Shown one piece after another: positions 33,996-37,069 of a DNA stretch of 37,069 bases. Under the pieces are notes generated by a model. It did not search any database, was not told the origin of the DNA, and saw only the letters and a program-made list of their open reading frames with translations. The DNA comes from Bacteroidetes bacterium UBA6661 (GTDB lineage Bacteria > Bacteroidota > Bacteroidia > AKYH767-A > OLB10), in the NCBI GenBank assembly GCA_002455375.1, contig DKKR01000069.1, positions 1 through 37,069 of the forward strand, written 5' to 3'. The stretch's first letter is position 1; every line of letters starts with the position of its first letter. Position numbers and translations under genes: made by a program.

Positions 33996-35522
33996 TTACT
34001 CCTTAAAGACAACCAATTTCTTATGCACCCTTTCATTTCCACTAGTTATTATACATTGATAAACTCCGCTTGCAATTTTTGGCAGTGATATATATTGCAT
34101 GGTACTCCATTGTGGCAGGTTGTAGTTAAAAACTTTTTTGCCTGTTATATCAAACACTTCAAAAGTTCCCTTACTATTCTGCGGCAACATGTACATGATT
34201 TTGAAATTGCCATTGGACGGGTTGGGGGAGATTTTAAATTTAAAATCATGCTCCTTAATTTCATTTATGCCTGTTGTTAAGCAAGGGCAGGTGGTTTGTG
34301 TGGTATCGCAGCCGAGGTAGTAGTTTGGGTGGTTGGGTACAGAGCCTCTGTGAATAGCACCCATTGGAGTAGGAATAGCGTGCTGTTGGAAATCACATGC
34401 AACTCCTGCACTATCAGGATAATTCATTTCGTGAATATGCTGAACACCGTTGCCAGATGTAATATAAATCTTTCCATTAGCAGCAAGGTAGCAGTTAAAG
34501 AAAGTGGTTGGACAGCACCATGTATAAGGAGAGTTAAAACCATCATAGGTAGCTATGGTATCTAAATGGTTTGTGTTTAAATCTAATTGATACAATTTAT
34601 CAGCGGTGCATGCATATACAAATTCTGAATTTGGCGAAAATGCCAAACCCCATATATAACCTCTATTTACAAAAACAGGATTATGCGTTGTAAACATACC
34701 CGAACATCGGTCAAAATCAAAAGTTAAAATATAGCTGCTGTCGGGTTGATAAGGTATAAAGGTTTGGTAAACAAATTTTTTACCGTCAGGTGAAAAAGTT
34801 AATTGCGAAACATTATACCATGCCTTAGGAACATTTAACTTTTGAGCTGTTATGTTTGCGATACCACTTGGAGTAAAAAGAATTTTATAAATGGTATCTG
34901 TATCATGCTTTTGAGCTACTACCCACCAATCTCTTCCATTCGCATGACGGCAGGCAGCAATGCCGCAATTAAATGTATCTTGCATGGCAATAACATATTT
35001 TTGTACTGAGTCAACAGCACCCAACCCACCATCTTTTGTAATATCAATAACACTATAATTTATTGAATACACTGGATAAGAAAAGCCATCATACACTGTT
35101 GAATGATGAAACAAAACATATTTGGAAGAATCAGCAGGATAAGGAATTAAAGTATTTGCATAAACAAGTGAGAGCCCTTGTGCATTTGCATTTATATATG
35201 AATCATATCCTAAAAAACTTCCATTCATCATGGTATCGCCAGTGCTGTTGGCTATCCATGCACCATTACTACTCATTAATAAATTTCCGTTGGCATCACT
35301 AATGTTTGCCTGGGTAAACCCCCTGAAAGGAATTTTTCTTTGTTCTGCAAATATACTGTCTCCCGTACTGCTAAAAGTCATTCTTGCTTTTATGTAATTA
35401 GGTGAGTAATCATAGCCTAAAAGCCAGTTATGATTATAGCCTTGTGATAAACAACTGTTTGAAAACAAAATGATTTGCAACAAAATCATGCTGCTTCTGA
35501 TTAAGATATCAAATCGTTTCAT
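33996..35522 (-). CDS. Secreted beta-propeller-like protein with T9SS sorting domain
   Basis: This 508-residue protein has a signal peptide (hydrophobic SSMILLQIILFSNSCLS). A region of about 390 residues follows with repeated strand blocks such as YVLFHHSTVYDGFSYPVYSI, LTFSPDGKKFVYQTF and LAFSPNSEFVYACTADKLYQ, which look like WD40/propeller blades. The C-terminal sorting domain (about residues 430-508) runs FKISPNPSNGNFKI to FEVFDITGKKVFNYNL and VYQCIITSGNERVHKKLVVF. It is probably displayed on or released from the surface; the ligand is unknown. The start ATG overlaps the stop of the upstream cargo gene by 4 bases. A decayed copy of its last 111 bases lies about 400 bases downstream. Confidence 0.85.
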   Translation of the reverse strand: MKRFDILIRSSMILLQIILFSNSCLSQGYNHNWLLGYDYSPNYIKARMTFSSTGDSIFAEQRKIPFRGFTQANISDANGNLLMSSNGAWIANSTGDTMMNGSFLGYDSYINANAQGLSLVYANTLIPYPADSSKYVLFHHSTVYDGFSYPVYSINYSVIDITKDGGLGAVDSVQKYVIAMQDTFNCGIAACRHANGRDWWVVAQKHDTDTIYKILFTPSGIANITAQKLNVPKAWYNVSQLTFSPDGKKFVYQTFIPYQPDSSYILTFDFDRCSGMFTTHNPVFVNRGYIWGLAFSPNSEFVYACTADKLYQLDLNTNHLDTIATYDGFNSPYTWCCPTTFFNCYLAANGKIYITSGNGVQHIHEMNYPDSAGVACDFQQHAIPTPMGAIHRGSVPNHPNYYLGCDTTQTTCPCLTTGINEIKEHDFKFKISPNPSNGNFKIMYMLPQNSKGTFEVFDITGKKVFNYNLPQWSTMQYISLPKIASGVYQCIITSGNERVHKKLVVFKE

Positions 35523-37069
35523 CGTACTACTATCAACTTAAACTGTTTTGAATTTTGACTGGCTATTTTTGCTTTTACAGTGTATAAACCTTTACTTAGG
35601 TTTTTAACACTAAGTGAATGTGTTTTTTTATTACAATCCAATTCCTTTGATAGAATTAATTTGCCAACTACATCATAAAACAGTATTTTACAAATTCCAC
35701 TTATATCATCACTCAATGTAACTGTTATTACCTCATTGGCTGGATTTGGAAGTATGAAGATGTTTCCTTTTAGTACTTCTTTTGTTTGCTCATTATTAGC
35801 TGCTCTTCGATATCCTGCTTGTGTACACACAGAAAAATCGTCATACTCAATTGAATCATTCAATAGAGCCATAAAACTTCTTGCCTTATACACCGCTTTA
35901 CCTCCAACGTGAGGACACTGCACAGCTATAGCCAATACCTGACTGTACCTACTTTGCAACGCTGATTTTCCTCCTGTTTGATAGGCTATTTCTACACCGT
36001 TCATTTCCTTTTCGTATTCATCCGGTGTATTGTTGGTGATGATGGAATTACTTACAGTTTGTATATTGATGAATGATTGCTCTTTTGCTAGACCTAATTG
36101 ATTAAATAAATCAGTTTTGTTTTGAAGCGCACTATTTAATTGCTGTACTAAACTATCTCTTTGATTAATTAAATTTAATGTTGAATCGGCATTAGCCAAA
36201 CTATCTAAATAATAAATATTTCCAATAACGGAATTCGTTAAATTTCTTAAACTATTTAAATTTTGATTTTCTGTTTCACTGATAACATCAGCCTCTTTCA
36301 TTGCATCATTTACATCATACAACTGCCCTGTTGTCGTGTTTTCATTTGCCGTTAAAAATGATGAGAGCAAAAAGTTTCCATTAACCAAAGAGTCGTTTTC
36401 TTTTAAATCTTTGTATAAATAGTTCTTTGCCATTATTTTTGTTTCATCTGAGAACTCTGCAGTACTCAAACTATCTTCTGCAATTGTAAGTTGCAATTGA
36501 GAAGCCGCCCTTCCGTCATGAGAAATATCCTCGCAAAGTATGTATCCTGAGCAGTTAAATTCAGTACCCGGTTCAGGAATAATCCATCCTGTATTATTAG
36601 CAGGTATAGTTGGTATAAATGCTCCACCATAGCTGTAGTCAATTAGAAATAGAGACTGCTGTAATGAAGCCGGATTACCATTGTTCAAATTATTGGCACC
36701 GAAGCCACCTGTTGAGAAAGGTCCAAACCAAAGGTTTCCTGCATGAGCCTGTGTGTCTATTACAGCATTGGTAAACAATCGTAACCCTTCAAAGTGATTG
36801 TGCATTTGTGTACCTTTAAATTTTGTGCCTATGCAAGCACCTGCAAAATAATTTCCAAAATAGGTAGAGTCTGTATTGTTACAATTCAAATAGTTATTGG
36901 TGCTGTGTGATATATTAACACCCTTGTTTTGATACCCCATCGCAGGATAACGTCCGCTCACGGTATTACAACTTACAGTGCTGCTGTCGCAACCTGTTAG
37001 TTCAATACCATTTTTGGTGTTGCCTGAAAGTTTAACAAAGTTATTTATCACATTAGCATTTTTTGCATT
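35519..37069 (-). CDS. T9SS cargo protein with right-handed beta-helix, N-terminus outside window
   Basis: At least 516 residues are encoded; the frame is open to the right edge, so the true start lies beyond 37069. The visible N-terminal part (about 100 residues) has SGNTKNGIELTGCDSSTVSC, NISHSTNNYLNCNN and similar blocks, typical of parallel beta-helix repeats. A middle region follows, partly helical and probably coiled coil (about residues 280-330: SLANADSTLNLINQRDSLVQ). The C-terminal T9SS sorting domain (FILPNPANEVITVTLSDDIS to LSKGLYTVKAKI) completes the chain. The stop overlaps the start of the downstream cargo gene by 4 bases, so both are in one operon. The binding target is unknown. 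Confidence 0.8.
   Translation of the reverse strand, partial: NAKNANVINNFVKLSGNTKNGIELTGCDSSTVSCNTVSGRYPAMGYQNKGVNISHSTNNYLNCNNTDSTYFGNYFAGACIGTKFKGTQMHNHFEGLRLFTNAVIDTQAHAGNLWFGPFSTGGFGANNLNNGNPASLQQSLFLIDYSYGGAFIPTIPANNTGWIIPEPGTEFNCSGYILCEDISHDGRAASQLQLTIAEDSLSTAEFSDETKIMAKNYLYKDLKENDSLVNGNFLLSSFLTANENTTTGQLYDVNDAMKEADVISETENQNLNSLRNLTNSVIGNIYYLDSLANADSTLNLINQRDSLVQQLNSALQNKTDLFNQLGLAKEQSFINIQTVSNSIITNNTPDEYEKEMNGVEIAYQTGGKSALQSRYSQVLAIAVQCPHVGGKAVYKARSFMALLNDSIEYDDFSVCTQAGYRRAANNEQTKEVLKGNIFILPNPANEVITVTLSDDISGICKILFYDVVGKLILSKELDCNKKTHSLSVKNLSKGLYTVKAKIASQNSKQFKLIVVR

Overview
The window reads as a low-GC chromosome segment from a member of the phylum Bacteroidota. Four signs support this. 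Several secreted proteins end in the type IX secretion (T9SS) C-terminal sorting domain. There is a complete Bat (Bacteroides aerotolerance) gene cluster. IspG is the long, insert-containing form. Gene starts lack Shine-Dalgarno sequences, and a few are preceded by TAnnTTTG-type promoter boxes with an upstream TTG. I cannot place it more finely. I see no tRNA, rRNA, CRISPR array, transposase or phage gene.

Left part (1-9959): the tail of an amidohydrolase and an overlapping secreted protein of unknown role, closed by a strong bidirectional terminator. These are followed by a small Cys/Lys-rich exported protein, comB and gcvT (minus strand), the NAD(P)HX repair enzyme gene (plus), a DEDDh exonuclease preceded by a folded inverted repeat, long-form ispG (minus), a half-size EamA transporter and a T9SS cargo protein.

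Middle part (10004-18232, all minus): two GT4 glycosyltransferases, a TonB-receptor-like outer-membrane barrel, a short initiating sugar transferase, a PIN-PhoH ATPase and truA. The glycosyltransferases and the sugar transferase suggest surface polysaccharide synthesis.

Bat region (18374-26688, plus): moxR, a DUF58 protein, a membrane protein with a BatD-like layout, batA, batB, batC, batD and batE, tightly packed with several short overlaps. It probably forms one transcript encoding a MoxR/von Willebrand A/TPR envelope complex.

Right part (26689-37069, all minus): a second glycan operon (FKBP, two GT4 enzymes, a divergent glycosyltransferase-like protein, a GT2 enzyme, an asparagine-synthase-type amidotransferase) that abuts batE with no spacer. 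It is followed by two overlapping T9SS cargo genes, the last one cut by the window edge. The 33.4-34.0 kb interval is the most unusual place. A lipoprotein signal peptide sits in frame with the FKBP gene but is cut off by one TAA codon. Next to it lies a decayed copy of a T9SS sorting domain, then a nested palindromic element with mutually exclusive pairings.

No wholly new defence or mobile system is evident. The best leads are the interrupted FKBP lipoprotein, the palindromic element, the exonuclease with its inverted repeat, and the Cys/Lys-rich exported peptide.
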